This document shows positions 22,753 through 36,029 of a stretch of 64,000 nucleotides of DNA, one piece after another. The stretch comes from Haliotis asinina (lineage: Eukaryota; Mollusca; Gastropoda; Lepetellida; Haliotidae). Both the position numbers and the translations under genes were made by a program. The stretch covers positions 20,004,001 to 20,068,000 of the forward strand of contig NC_090291.1 in NCBI RefSeq assembly GCF_037392515.1, read 5' to 3'. Position 1 is the first letter of the stretch. Each line of letters starts with the position of its first letter. The notes beneath the pieces are model-generated. The model searched no databases. It saw only the letters and a program-made list of their open reading frames with translations, and was not told where the DNA came from.

Positions 22753-23587
22753 GTTATTGTCACTTTACGTCACTTCACTGCTGCTACAGCAAGTCCCCAG
22801 TGTTTTTCCCCCAGTGCTTTTCAGTCACTGCACTGTTGCCGTTATTAAGATCAAGCACTGGTGCTGTCAAAGGTATCAGGCTATCGTAGTTCCGTTGCCT
22901 GAGGTCTCTAGCGGAGTTGCGTCACTGAAATATTGATGCTTACAAATTACTCTTGACAAACTCCACCTACAATGTGTCAAACGTACACCCAAGTGACATA
23001 GATAATACCTAAAATAATTAAAGGTATTGAATCATTCTTTGCGTGAGTTTTAATTATAGTTTTGACAAATAATTGCAGCGTTTTGTGAAATCGATCGTCA
23101 CTGGTGCAGATGCCTGATATCTGATTGCTCAACAGCATGGTGTTACAACAGCCGAGACATCTCTTTTCGTGTTACCAACAGTGTTGTCAAGGACAGAGAC
23201 AAACAATTCTTTAATGCTGTTATTGAACCATGTTCTCCGCTAGTTAATTGCTGCTGTGTTATACGACTTTATGAATGACAACTTCCTGTTCATTACCATA
23301 GAACGACGAGTTTAGTGGTGTACATATCTGCATCGTGACGTCACCGTGATGGACAGGTTATTATGAAGAAATTCGTAATCCTTTTTATTGTCAAAGCTTT
23401 ATCAGGTTCGGATTTTGAGCAAACCGCTTATCAAAAGAAAACATATGCATACTTGACTTGTTTATGAAAAGAAAGCAGGAAAATGTACACTTTTGAATTG
23501 AAATATTCATCGAAATAACCTTTTTTTTTACAACAAGGTTTTCGAACTCTAAATTATTCAAGTTTTTTGTTTGTTTGTTTACTTGTT

Positions 23588-23770
23588 TCTTAACGCCTAA
23601 GTTCCACCTTATGGCAGTTCTCTATATATAATTGAGTCTGCGTCACACAATCCAGTGACTGACACCATGAGCATCGATTCAGGCTGTAGAAATACGGTGA
23701 CGTCTCAACCACGTACAACAGGTCATCCGATTCCGTCAGTGGCCCCTTACGACAAGCTGGGGTGTCTGCA
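23588..23770 (-). repeat. Family B dispersed repeat, diverged
   Basis: TTGAGTCTGCGTCACACAAT, CCAGTGACTGACACCATGAG and CCCTTACGACAAGCTGGGGT align with antisense family B in the right order. The tail end is badly degraded. Confidence 0.6.
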
Positions 23771-23789
23771 GGCCAACGCTAATCCCAAT

Positions 23790-25160
23790 CTTCCGGCTTT
23801 CTTTATATTTATGGACACGTACTTAGGAAACACGTGACTAAATGCATAGTCGTTTTCACTGAATGTTAGTAAGTGTTGCGCAACGGGATCTGATCAGAAA
23901 GTAGTCAGTCGGATATGTACTTTAGATTTACTAATTACCGCCTTGAACGATAAATATGAAACTTCTTTGTGTGGCATTTTGATGCGTGTGTACGATAGAA
24001 ACATGTCTTTTCAGAGTTTTAGGATGTAAGGTCGATCCAGTGTCGTTTCTTGCCGTTAGAAGTGTCCGCACGCCATACTGTATTCCCTATCGCAGGTTCT
24101 AATCCCAGATTCAGTCATATTTGTTCAGTTGGTAATAAAACCATGATAAAAGCGAAAGACACCTGCGATCGATCTTTTCTTTCTGCCTTTGGTCTAACGA
24201 CAGCTGATACATCGTGACGTGGAGCAAATGTTGTTCAAAGCAGCGTAATACTGACAAAGACTACAGTCTACATCAAAGTATACAAACCTTGTCAAGACGA
24301 TTTCATGCTTAAAGCACTGGCTCTCATAGGAACACACCATGAATGGCCATGCTCCATCAACATTGCTGAGTACAGCTTTTAACCAAAAGAACCCCAAACA
24401 TTTATGTATTGAGAATCAAAGCTTTGCTTAAAAGCGATTTATTTAGTACGAATAAGACCGATTTAGCATTCTATCAACTAAGGAAACTTAAATCATCAAT
24501 ATTTGTCTGTCTGTCTGTCGCATTACAGTAGTACCGTAATGTTACGAAATTACTTCTCCATCATCTGCCAAAAAAACCCAAAACTTTAGACCATATTCGT
24601 CCCCTATTATTCATCTTCCATAATTTATTCATTGAAATATTCCAAATATGTATATAATATGATGTTTCACGCCCCGTACGAAATTTGATCGAAAAAGAAA
24701 TTTGGATCGTTTATTTTGTAGTACTCAACGTGAAAATATTGACAAACCGTGAACTTTAGTCGAACGCGTTAAGTGGCAGTCTAGACCAATAAGAAACTTT
24801 TAGAATAACGAAATGAACCTTGACTCTGATATTGTGATAACAGTGGTGCGGCACCAATGACAGGTCTGGGTGAACAGACCCACACTGAACCAAATTTCAA
24901 CGGCCACACGATAAGGTGATTTTAAACTGTCTCGTCTCAGTTATAAATAGGAGTAAAACGAGATTGTTCTCTTCGGTGAGATTGCTGGCCAAGTGAATGA
25001 ATAACGTGATTGTGTATTTGGAAGCATTGGCATTTTAATGGAAATTCTTTGATAGAAGACTTCACAAACTATAGTGACTCAAGCTGTTTCCCGCAAAGCG
25101 CTGCCGGGAGCTGCCAGTCGCGCCAGCTCCTTACACACTCTCTTGGTTCCGATAATACGC
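23790..25160. other. Unannotated stretch
   Basis: No gene recognised. A partial pol III B box (GCAGGTTCTAATCCCAG, 24093-24109) may mark an old SINE head. Confidence 0.45.
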
Positions 25161-25166
25161 GCTCGG

Positions 25167-25440
25167 CCCCGTTTCACAAAACTATCGGAGCTCTACGTCT
25201 GTCGTAAGTCCATGTTACAAGGCCCCGTTTCACAAAACTAACGTAGCGCTACGTCTGTCGTAAGTCTATGTTACGGTATAGGATTTACGACAGCCGTTGC
25301 AGTATTACAGTCTGTTGTACAGAGGCAGGGCCTAGATTTCCGAACCTCTCTTAGTGCTACAGTAGTTGTAAGTGCCATGCATTTAACATACGACTATCCT
25401 GGGGCTACGAGAGCATTGGAACTCTAGACCCCGGGTCCCT
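25167..25440. mobile_element. Cluster of CGTAG-family foldback fragments
   Basis: GGCCCCGTTTCACAAAACTA appears twice, at about 25167 and 25222, each followed by a CGTAG/CTACG palindromic core and GTCGTAAGTC. A third related fragment (CCTAGATTTCCGAACCTCTC ... GGAACTCTAGACCCCGGGT) ends at 25438. It immediately precedes the long array. Confidence 0.7.
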
Positions 25441-26979
25441 TTTCACAGGGCTTTCGTAGCGCTATCTCCTATACTGCAGCATAAACGTACGACAGTCGTA
25501 GCACTACCTCCTATACTGCAGCATAAACGTGCGACAGTCATAGCACTACCTCCTATACTGCACTATCTCCTATACTGCAACATAAACGTACGACAGTCGT
25601 AGCACTACCTCCTATACTGCAGCATAAACGTGCGACAGTCATAGCACTACCTCCCATACTGCACTACCTCCTATACTGCAACATAAACGTACGACAGTCG
25701 TAGCACTACCTCCTATACTGCAGCATAAACGTACGACAGTCGTAGCACTACCTCCCATACTGCACTACCTCCTATACTGCAACATAAACGTACGACAGTC
25801 GTAGCACTACCTCCTATACTGCACTACCTCCTATACTGCAGCATAAACGTACGACAGTCGTAGCACTACCTCCCATACTGCACTACCTCCTATACTGCAA
25901 CATAAACGTACGACAGTCGTAGCACTACCTCCTATACTGCAGCATAAACGTGCGACAGTCATAGCACTACCTCCCATACTGCACTACCTCCTATACTGCA
26001 ACATAAACGTACGACAGTCGTAGCACTACCTCCTATACTGCAACATAAACATACGACAGTCGTAGCACTACCTCCTATACTGCACTACCTCCTATACTGC
26101 AACATAAACGTACGACAGTCGCAGCACTACCTCCTATACTGCAGCATAAACGTGCGACAGTCATAGCACTACCTCCTATACTGCACTACCTCCTATACTG
26201 CAACATAAACGTACGACAGTCGTAGCACTACCTCCTATACTGCACTACCTCCTATACTGCACTACCTCCTGTACTGCAACATAAACGTGCGACAGTCGTA
26301 GCACTACCTCCTATACTGCGCTACCTCCTATACTGCAACATAAACGTGCGACAGTCGTAGCACTACCTCCTATACTGCACTACCTCCTATACTGCACTAC
26401 CTCCTGTACTGCAACATAAACGTGCGACAGTCGTAGCACTACCTCCTATACTGCGCTACCTCCTATACTGCAACATAAACGTGCGACAGTCGTAGCACTA
26501 CCTCCTATACTGCACTACCTCCTATACTACAACATAAACGTGCGACAGTCGTAGCACTACCTCCTATACTGCACTACCTCCTATACTGCACTACCTCCTA
26601 TACTGCACTACCTCCTGTACTGCAACATAAACGTACGACAGTCGTAGCACTACCTCCTATACTGCACTACCTCCTATACTGCAACATAAACGTACGACAG
26701 TCGTAGCACTACCTCCTATACTGCGCTACCGCCTATACTGCAACATAAACGTACGACAGTCGTAGCACTACCTCCTATACTGCACTACCTCCTATACTGC
26801 AACATAAACGTGCGACAGTCGTAGCACTACCTCCTATACTGCAACATAAACGTACGACAGTCGTAACGCTACCTCCTATACTGCAACATAAACGTACGAC
26901 AGTCGTAACGCTACCTCCTATACTGCAACATAAACGTACGACAGTTGTAGCCATATGATTGCATTCTGAAACGGGGCCC
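25431..26979. repeat. 42/59-bp tandem array inside a foldback element
   Basis: The basic unit is 42 bp: GTAGCACTACCTCCTATACT, then GCAACATAAACGTACGACAG and TC. Many units carry one or more extra 17-bp blocks (CTGCACTACCTCCTATA), giving 59- and 76-bp versions. The array starts after GGGTCCCTTTTCACAGGGCT and ends in TGAAACGGGGCCC. These are the two complementary ends of a CGTAG-family foldback element. The unit itself contains ACGTACGACAGTCGTAGC, typical of that family's core, so the array appears to have grown from inside one element. Confidence 0.9.
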
Positions 26980-27228
26980 AGAAAGCTGAGTTCGGACTTC
27001 TTTCGAACGAAGCAACTTAACGTGCCGATGCTCAGATTTCGAGGCTTACAACGTGCTTCGTACCATATTCGGTGTTCATGTGTACAAGTAGATGTGGCAG
27101 TGATAGAACAGGGTGCCCTTGCACATATTATATAGAATAAAGGTGTCCGTAACTCCCATAGCGAAATGCATACCTTTTGTACAACGACACCCGGGAATAG
27201 TACTTAAGACATACAAACAAAACTAGAA

Positions 27229-27393
<165 letters not shown>

Positions 27394-27399
27394 ACACAG

Positions 27400-29997
27400 C
27401 AACTCTCAATTCATAAATGGACACCATGTGGCCTTAAAACGATTTTTTATTGAAGAAACAAAACGTTTAGCTTGACTTCGATACCCGTCTTCAAATTCTG
27501 GTATCGATAACAAGGAAATCGGAACTGTCTTATTTTTCATGCAACTTGTATCGGTCTTCACGTCAGAAACGATTTATATCTGACTATTTGCAAGTCTAAA
27601 TACATGCTGAGCAACTTCTATTGCACAATACTTAACAGTACGCGTTTAATAGCCAAGGTCGTCCTCAAGTTTGAGTATATGCTGAGATAATGTGTTGTTT
27701 CGTGTGCACATGGTTCCATGACCTATCACGTGACCGTAGAAAAACACTGAAAGCAAAGCAATCTTAATATGTTAAAGTCAGTGTTAAAGTTGTTGCAATG
27801 GTCCTTGAGTTTTTGTGAAGAGACACTGGATGCCAATCCACGAAGCTTTCGTAGAGCTACGACATTCATAAACCTAGGATAAACTATAGAGTTACGACAG
27901 GTCGTAAGGATACGCTTTGTGGGTCGGAATCCTGGTCTATATTTCATCTTAACTTAACTTAACGAGTCATATCAGTTGGTAGAAAGTGCAACTAGTCACG
28001 GGCAATCTGGCATCCCCAGGAAATCAGCACATTTGATTCAAGTCGTTAGTATACAACAGAGACGCACAAGTCAGACGTTTCCTATACTGAAGATTGCATA
28101 AGTCGGGAGAGTGGATCGAACTCCCTGAACCCCTGTATGCCTATGGCTGTCTGAGGGGCTGCGGTGTCGGTGTTTCTGTGTTTCTGTGATGAGCAGTATG
28201 TTTGAGAGCTGGTCGCGTTGACCTGTGTTGTCAATGACATTAATTCAGACTGTACGACTGACAAGTGAAGAGAGCAACAAATACTATATGTGTACACGTG
28301 TGATTATGTAAATTATGGAACACATATTGGTCGTTGATGCCATGTCACAGATTAAACGGAAACCCCAGTCAGACACACACTGACTCCGCACCGACATCCT
28401 GACATACTCCTTGTCCTATCCCTCTATGCTGGACAGGCAGGGTAACAACAACTACTGCCCTTTAACGTCGTGTGGTATGGCACGAGATCGGACCACTGAC
28501 CGTTCACTCCAGCACTACATACCTACTACTAGGCCAAAATAGACTCACAGTCCCCCTTGTCAACAGTTTGTTATAACTGCCAGGGTCCTCTCCCAAACCA
28601 TATCCGAGTCAATAAACATTTCAGGGCGATAATATAGGTTTTCTCTAAGACCTTTCAGTGACTGAAACAGAAATCAACACCTCGTACCTCCGAGCTCTGT
28701 CCGGGCCTGTAATGAATATATATTCAGGCTCGAGAGGGAACACTGCAGTGGTGTTAATTCTTATTAATTGATAAGGCGTAGTTGGCGACATATGGTGCCG
28801 ATAATGGAGCATGTGTACAGACTGCATCGCATGCAGTCGTAGTTGCAGCATGCAGTGAGACGGAGGTAATCAAGGAAGGGGTTCTCGGGAGTTGAAGTAC
28901 AGGGCCGATGTTGGAGACAATGATGATGCTTACGTGTGAGTAAAGTTCGTGTGGTGGTTTGGGGCTTTTGTTTGGAAAATGGTCAAGTCTTGGAATATAA
29001 TTCTTGAAGTAGAGCCATAATCTCAATAATAACGGCCATTGTTGTGATGGTGTCTACTGACCCGTGTAATCGTGTTCATACATAATGTAAATATACAAAG
29101 GGTTCGCAATGTTCGTGTCAAAGTTCAAGGTCAACGTCAAATGATGATGTATTAATGCGATGAATAATATGCTGATGTAGCTGTTATAATGCACACACTT
29201 TATTCACTTGCTAACGGCAGTTCTCACCACTGAACACTCAGTGTACACATTTAGCATGCAAACATGTCCTCAATCATCTACCCATTCAAGCTAATGTGCT
29301 GACACATAATATGAACAGTGACTATATTTGATTTCGTTTATACGTGTAATATTAATGCTGCGATTATGCCAAATCTATGCCGAATGCTGTTTGTCGTGGT
29401 AGCCATAACCCTTTAATGAACGTATGCAAATTGTCACAGCGTGACGGCCAACCAAGACGTTTGTGCACCATCTGGCGTGTTAATGGTAGATTTATACACC
29501 AAGAGCCAATGTAACGGCGTTTTTTTTCCTGCCATGTGAGATACGATTATATGTCAGTTTGTCCTTTCACGTTTTGGCACATAGTATGATAAACAGTATA
29601 TGTAGGTTATTCTTTGTTCTGAGAATATAGGACGCCATTCAGCTGATTATTCCGAAACTGAGGTGTGAAACTATCTCGCATTTTCTCTTTATTACCCACC
29701 TTACTTACTTCAACACGCCCATTCAAACAAAAATGAGACAACTATGAGGTCAGGGTCAAGACCAGAAGATATGGATAGTATTGCAACTGTAAAAATGAAA
29801 ATGATCTTTAGTTGAGTGAAGCGGTTATAGTTATGAAAATTATAATTTATTGTAATTAATGTTCAGTCGCTTTTTTTAAAAAATGCCAATATGTGCTACG
29901 TAGATTGTAATCAGGAGAGTGTCAATTGAACACTGGCATTTACGTGTGATCACGGGATTGTCTGGTTCTCAGACATGTGTAATATGCACGCGTATCA
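27400..29997. other. Unannotated stretch with one foldback fragment
   Basis: Mostly featureless AT-rich DNA. At 27833-27932 CCAATCCACGAAGCTTTCG and GCTTTGTGGGTCGGAATCC bracket a CGTAG-type core, giving another small foldback copy. No gene was recognised. Confidence 0.5.
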
Positions 29998-32900
29998 GGC
30001 AGGTGGTCGCATTACTTTGAAGGTCAGTGTATTTATCAGTTACATTGCCACATTGAATTGAAGACAGCTTTGTTATCAGCACTTCAGTGAAAGTCAACAT
30101 ATAATATCATCTGTGTAGTCAGATTACAATGAAGGCCAATGTGTTATCAATGTGTTATCAGCAATGTCACCGCATTACTGTCAAGGTCAGTATGTTGCCG
30201 TATCAACCTGCATATCAAATTATTATCAACAGTGTAGTCACATTACTGTTATAGGTCAGTGTGCTATGACGTGTTTCACCATGTTACCGTGTAGGTTAAA
30301 GTGTTATCAACAGTGTAGCCGCATTGCCGTCAAGGATAGTGTGTTATCGACACACCATGTTATCACCATAATACACAATACACAATAGACTGTGTCACCA
30401 TATTACCGTGTAGGTCAATGTGTTATCAGCAATGTCACCATATTACCGTGTAGGTCAAAGTGTTATCAGCTGTGTCACCATATTACCGTGTAGGTGAATG
30501 TGTTATAGACTGCGTCACCATATTACCGTGTAGGTCAATGTGTTATCAGCAATGTCACCATATTACCGTGTAGGTCAATGTGTTATAGACTGTGTCACCA
30601 TATTACCGTGTAGGTCAATGTGTTATAGACTGTGTCACCATATTGCTGTCAGCTGTCACCGTATTACTGTTAAGGTGTATGTGTTATCAGCTGTCACCGT
30701 ATTACCGATAGGATGTATATGTTATCAGCTGTGTCACCGTATTACCGTTAAGGTGTATGTGTTACCAGCTGTCACCGTATTACCGATAGGATGTATATGT
30801 TATCAGCTGTGTCACCGTATTACCGTTAAGGTGTATGTGTTACCAGCTGTCACCGTATTGCCGATAGGATGTATATGTTATCAGCTGTGTCACCGTATTA
30901 CCGTTAAGGTGTATGTGTTACCAGCTGTCACCGTATTACCGATAGGGTGTATGTGTTACCAGCTGTGTCACCGTATTACCGATAGGGTGTATGTGTTACC
31001 AGCTGTCACCGTATTACCGATAGGATGTATGTGTTATCAGCTGTGTCACCGTATTACCGTTAAGGTGTATGTGTTACCAGCTGTCACCGTATTACCGATA
31101 TGATGTATATGTTATCAGCTGTGTCACCGTATTACCGTTAAGGTGTATGTGTTACCAGCTGTCACCGTATTGCCGATAGGATGTATATGTTATCAGCTGT
31201 GTCACCGTATTACCGTTAAGGTGTATGTGTTACCAGCTGTCACCGTATTGCCGATAGGATGTATATGTTATCAGCTGTGTCACCGTATTACTGTTAAGGT
31301 GTATGTGTTACCAGCTGTCACCGTATTACCGATAGGATGTATATGTTATCAGCTGTGTCACCGTATTACCGTTAAGGTGTATGTGTTACCAGCTGTCACC
31401 GTATTGCCGATAGGGTGTATGTGTTACCAGCTGTCACCGTATTACCGATAGGATGTATATGTTATCAGCTGTGTCACCGTATTACCTTTAAGGTGTATGT
31501 GTTACCAGCTGTCACCGTATTACCGATAGGATGTATATGTTATCAGTTGTGTCACCGTATTACCGTTAAGGTGTATGTGTTACCAGCTGTCACCGTATTA
31601 CCCATAGGGTGTATGTGTTACCAGCTGTCACCGTATTGCCGATAGGATGTATATGTTATCAGCTGTGTCACCGTATTACCGTTAAGGTGTATGTGCTACC
31701 AGCTGTCACCGTATTACCGATAGGATGTATATGTTATCAGCTGTGTCACCGTATTACCGTTAAGGTGTATGTGTTACCAGCTGTCACCGTATTACCGATA
31801 GGATGTATGTGTTATCAGCTGTGTCACCGTATTACCGTTAAGGTGTATGTGTTACCAGCTGTCACCGTATTACCGATATGATGTATATGTTATCAGTTGT
31901 GTCACCGTATTACCGTTAAGGTGTATGTGTTACCAGCTGTCACCGTATTGCCGATAGGATGTATATGTTATCAGCTGTGTCACCGTATTACCGTTAAGGT
32001 GTATGTGTTACCAGCTGTCACCGTATTGCCGATAGGATGTATATGTTATCAGCTGTGTCACCGTATTACTGTTAAGGTGTATGTGTTACCAGCTGTCACC
32101 GTATTACCGATAGGGTGTATGTGTTATCAGCTGTGTCACCGTATTACCGTTAAGGTGTATGTGTTACCAGCTGTCACCGTATTGCCGATAGGGTGTATGT
32201 GTTACCAGCTGTCACCGTATTACCGATAGGATGTATATGTTATCAGCTGTGTCACCGTATTACCTTTAAGGTGTATGTGTTACCAGCTGTCACCGTATTA
32301 CCGATAGGATGTATATGTTATCAGTTGTGTCACCGTATTACCGTTAAGGTGTATGTGTTACCAGCTGTCACCGTATTACCCATAGGGTGTATGTGTTACC
32401 AGCTGTCACCGTATTGCCGATAGGATGTATATGTTATCAGCTGTGTCACCGTATTACCGTTAAGGTGTATGTGCTACCAGCTGTCACCGTATTACCGATA
32501 GGATGTATATGTTATCAGCTGTGTCACCGTATTACCGTTAAGGTGTATGTGTTACCAGCTGTCACCGTATTACCGATATGATGTATATGTTATCAGTTGT
32601 GTCACCGTATTACCGTTAAGGTGTATGTGTTACCAGCTGTCACCGTATTACCGATAGGATGTATATGTTATCAGTTGTGTCACCGTATTACCGTTAAGGT
32701 GTATGTGTTACCAGCTGTCACCGTATTACCCATAGGGTGTATGTGTTACCAGCTGTCACCGTATTGCCGATAGGATGTATATGTTATCAGCTGTGTCACC
32801 GTATTACCGTTAAGGTGTATGTGCTACCAGCTGTCACCGTATTACCGATAGGATGTATATGTTATCAGCTGTGTCACCGTATTACCGTTAAGGTGTATGT

Positions 32901-33665
32901 GTTACCAGCTGTCACCGTATTACCGATATGATGTATATGTTATCAGCTGTGTCACCGTATTACCGTTAAGGTGTATGTGTTACCAGCTGTCACCGTATTG
33001 CCGATAGGATGTATATGTTATCAGTTGTGTCACCGTATTACCGTTAAGGTGTATGTGTTACCAGCTGTCACCGTATTACCGATAGGGTGTATGTGTTATC
33101 AGCTGTGTCACCGTATTACCGTTAAGGTGTATGTGTTACCAGCTGTCACCGTATTGCCGATAGGGTGTATGTGTTACCAGCTGTCACCGTATTACCGATA
33201 GGATGTATATGTTATCAGCTGTGTCACCGTATTACCTTTAAGGTGTATGTGTTACCAGCTGTCACCGTATTACCGATAGGATGTATATGTTATCAGCTGT
33301 GTCACCGTATTACCGATAGGGTGTATGTGTTACCAGCTGTCACCGTATTACCGATAGGATGTATATGTTATCAGCTGTGTCACCGTATTGTCGTCTTGAT
33401 CAACGTATTATCAACTTTTTTCAGTTATCGACCTATTACGGTATAGATCAGTATGTTATCAACCGTGTCACCGAATTACCGTGAAGATTAATACGTTATC
33501 ACCTCTATAGCCGTATCACCGTGCTGATCAGTATATTATCCTTATAGCACTGTCTTACTGTGTGGATCAATAATGTATCATCAATAATGAAATAGTATTA
33601 ACCTGAAGATCAGTGTTATCAATTGTGTAGTTGTATTACCGTGAAGATCAATGTGATATCAGTAG
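29998..33665. repeat. 78-bp dimeric satellite with higher-order repeats
   Basis: The regular core (about 30640-33390) alternates two related subunits of 38 and 40 bp. The first is GGTGTATGTGTTACCAGCTG..TCACCGTATTACCGATA. The second is GGATGTATATGTTATCAGCTG..GTGTCACCGTATTACCGTTAA. Together they make a 78-bp dimer. Rare variants recur at fixed distances: ACCTTTAAGG at 31485 and 32263, and ACCCATAGGG at 31601 and 32379, both exactly 778 bp apart. ACCCATAGGG (32379, 32729) and CCGATATG (32573, 32923) also recur 350 bp apart. Single-subunit units decay gradually at both edges. Plus-strand frames of 64-187 codons reflect 78 = 26 codons and are not genes. Confidence 0.95.
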
Positions 33666-33669
33666 TGGA

Positions 33670-34860
33670 AAAACTACACTGTAACATAACAGTCAATTAC
33701 GATATGACTACATTGAATTACAACAGCGTGTTTTAATATAAGACTATATCTAATTTCGTAAACTAGAACCTGCTGAATGTATCAAACTTAAACATAAAGA
33801 AACAGTTCGGATATTCCAAACAGAGGTCAACGACCACTCTGCCTCAAGGAAGCCGTTTTCAAATGAAGAGTCCCAAGTAAAGAGAGGCCGTCCAGAGAGT
33901 TACGTCCCTGACTCAACAGGACACTCAAGGAAATTACCCGATCTTAATATAAATACCAGCCATGTCAAGAAGTGGTGAGAATGTGTCAGAATACGTCAAT
34001 CAGAAATATGTAAGTATAATTATTCACCGTTATAGGAATGATGCAGGATTGTGGTTTGGTAACGTGACACCATAAACCTGGTAAGAAAGTCAGAATAAAG
34101 AAAACCATACAATTTAACTGAGGTAATTGTATTTAATAACTTGACCACAAACAGAGCCTTGTGCCGTGATATCTGATAGCACCTGGGTCCGGTGCGTATA
34201 AACTAGTTCTGAATTCATACAATCGGTTCACACATTGCGTCATACATTCAGTTATTTTGTCATGATATTTGATACAGCATGAAGGGGGTAAAGGTCGTGC
34301 AGCAGTCTCAGGCGCCACAGTTAGCTGGGCAGAGTTACGTCCCTCACGCATGCCAGAAAACAGTGATAGTTGGTTACATAATCGATTGGATAGTTGAAAC
34401 ATGGTCGATCCGATTATATTTCAAGGTATGTCAGCACCAAAGCGATAAATGTCTCAGATTTGCATCAGCCATTGTGCTGATCCGTTTAAATGGCATGGTT
34501 ACCCCAGTCACAAGAGAAGTGCGCGTGCGAATGGCCCAGGGAATAGTTTTCACGTGAACAGTGTTTTTCGGCGAAGTTTTTTTCAGGTAACCACTGATGT
34601 CTTCAATATCGTTTTTAATATGCTTCCCAAAATACAGAATGTAAACACACACCGTCTGGCGACAAAGGTTCCATTGGGCCCAAACAGAGAATCGTCCCTG
34701 TACCTATGGACACGTATGGTTGAATATTAGTTTACCAGTATTTTGAATGGTATATAAGTTTTAAATGGTCCTGAAAATCACGATCGTTTTGCACATAGAG
34801 CTCGTTCTCTCTCTAGCGGTCTGAAATAGGTCTCACGTGCAAAAAGGACGGCGGAATGTA
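33670..34860. other. Unannotated stretch
   Basis: No gene recognised; ORFs up to 93 codons overlap on both strands without any family resemblance. Confidence 0.5.
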
Positions 34861-34864
34861 TAAG

Positions 34865-34990
34865 CAGTTAAGACGTTCGATCATCGGGCTAGAGACTCGG
34901 CTTGGATTCCTCCTATGGGTACAATTCGATTCCTTTCATTCCTCGTGTCTCTCGCCGCTAAAAGCGTCATAAAACAAAACTCACTAACGT
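34865..34990 (+). repeat. Family A SINE, diverged
   Basis: CAGTTAAGACGTTCGATCAT and CTTGGATTCCTCCTATGGGT represent the head. CCGCTAAAAGCGTCATAAAA and CAAAACTCACT give the tail. Both promoter boxes are eroded. Confidence 0.6.
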
Positions 34991-36029
34991 GCAAAAATAA
35001 TAACACTTTGCTGACCACTTTTCCTGCCCTAACATAAACATGATTGCTGGGGTCAAAATGTTGAGGGATGGAATTTGGTGGATAAGCATTGCAAGGCCTC
35101 TGGTCAATATTCACACAACTGAACGTTTTCACTATGAATGCGCCTGACGCATCTTCACCAACTATCCGTCTGGAATTGTTTCAACGGCTGAACCCTTGTG
35201 GCCAAGTCCTGAATTAAGACGAAGTCGTACATCCACTAGTCTATCTGAGATCTCAAACAGAGTCAAAAAGACTCAGTTAGTAGGAAACTTTTACAATAGC
35301 AGTCGATTTAATCCAGTGCAGTATATTTCGTCTCACCTACATATTCCCTCTGGTGAATTTTATTGTTGACTTTGTTTAAAGTTGGAGTAACAGCCTTAAA
35401 CGAACTTAACGAGGGAAACTAACTGAACAATTTTGGCAAAATACTGTACTCCATGACAACCCAAACAATGTAGATAATGTCATGCTCAGTGACATGCCAC
35501 ACGTCAGGATAACTTTAGTAGCGTGTAAACTCGCGCATGATTACACATAATTTGTTATCCGCCAAATAGACTGTAACAGATGTATTTGTTGCTCAGAGTA
35601 ATCATTATTGATGCGTGTAATAACTTGAAACTCCGATACTATAAGAATCGAGTTATACTGTAACCTAAACACTGCACTCGTATCATTGATGCGACAATGC
35701 ATTTGAGGTGAATATTATATTACAGTCATGTACTTAATTGTTAATGTAATTATCAAAAATATGTTAAGTCATTAAGCGAATCTTTGTAACAACCCAGACT
35801 GGTGACATCAGTCATTTTAATTTGAAAGGAAAAACAGATACATGATAAGTTAAAATTACTGAAAACCTGCTGAGTGAAAAGATAATTGACAATAGGAGTA
35901 TTTATCAATTCGTCAGTTCGTCTCACAAAGGTACGTGTGCTGTGGGGACAAGATTAACGAGTTATAGATTTTATGAGCGGAAATCCATACATTCGGGGTA
36001 CGGACACATACGTTATGAATGATGATCAC
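34991..36029. other. Unannotated stretch
   Basis: AT-rich; nothing recognised. Confidence 0.5.

Larger units (their letters stand above)
21535..22850. repeat. TACGTCA-rich minisatellite tract with perfect CRE palindromes
   Basis: A tract built from TGTTGTTGCTGTTTTACGTCACTTCAC-like units (25-33 bp variants). It is densest at 22140-22625, and decayed units extend to 21535 and 22850. The palindrome TGACGTCA, the consensus cAMP response element bound by CREB/ATF bZIP proteins, occurs exactly at 22198, 22250, 22278, 22306, 22404, 22432 and 22460. Two groups of three have exact 28-bp spacing, and many further units carry TTACGTCA. Two foldback elements interrupt the tract. Whether it regulates anything is unknown, and no promoter is visible beside it. 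Confidence 0.88.

Noticed and set aside
30540-33446. Many plus-strand ORFs repeating VYVLPAVTVLPIGC
   Set aside because: They are the 26-codon translation of the 78-bp satellite dimer, broken wherever a single subunit is added. No start, splice or domain evidence.
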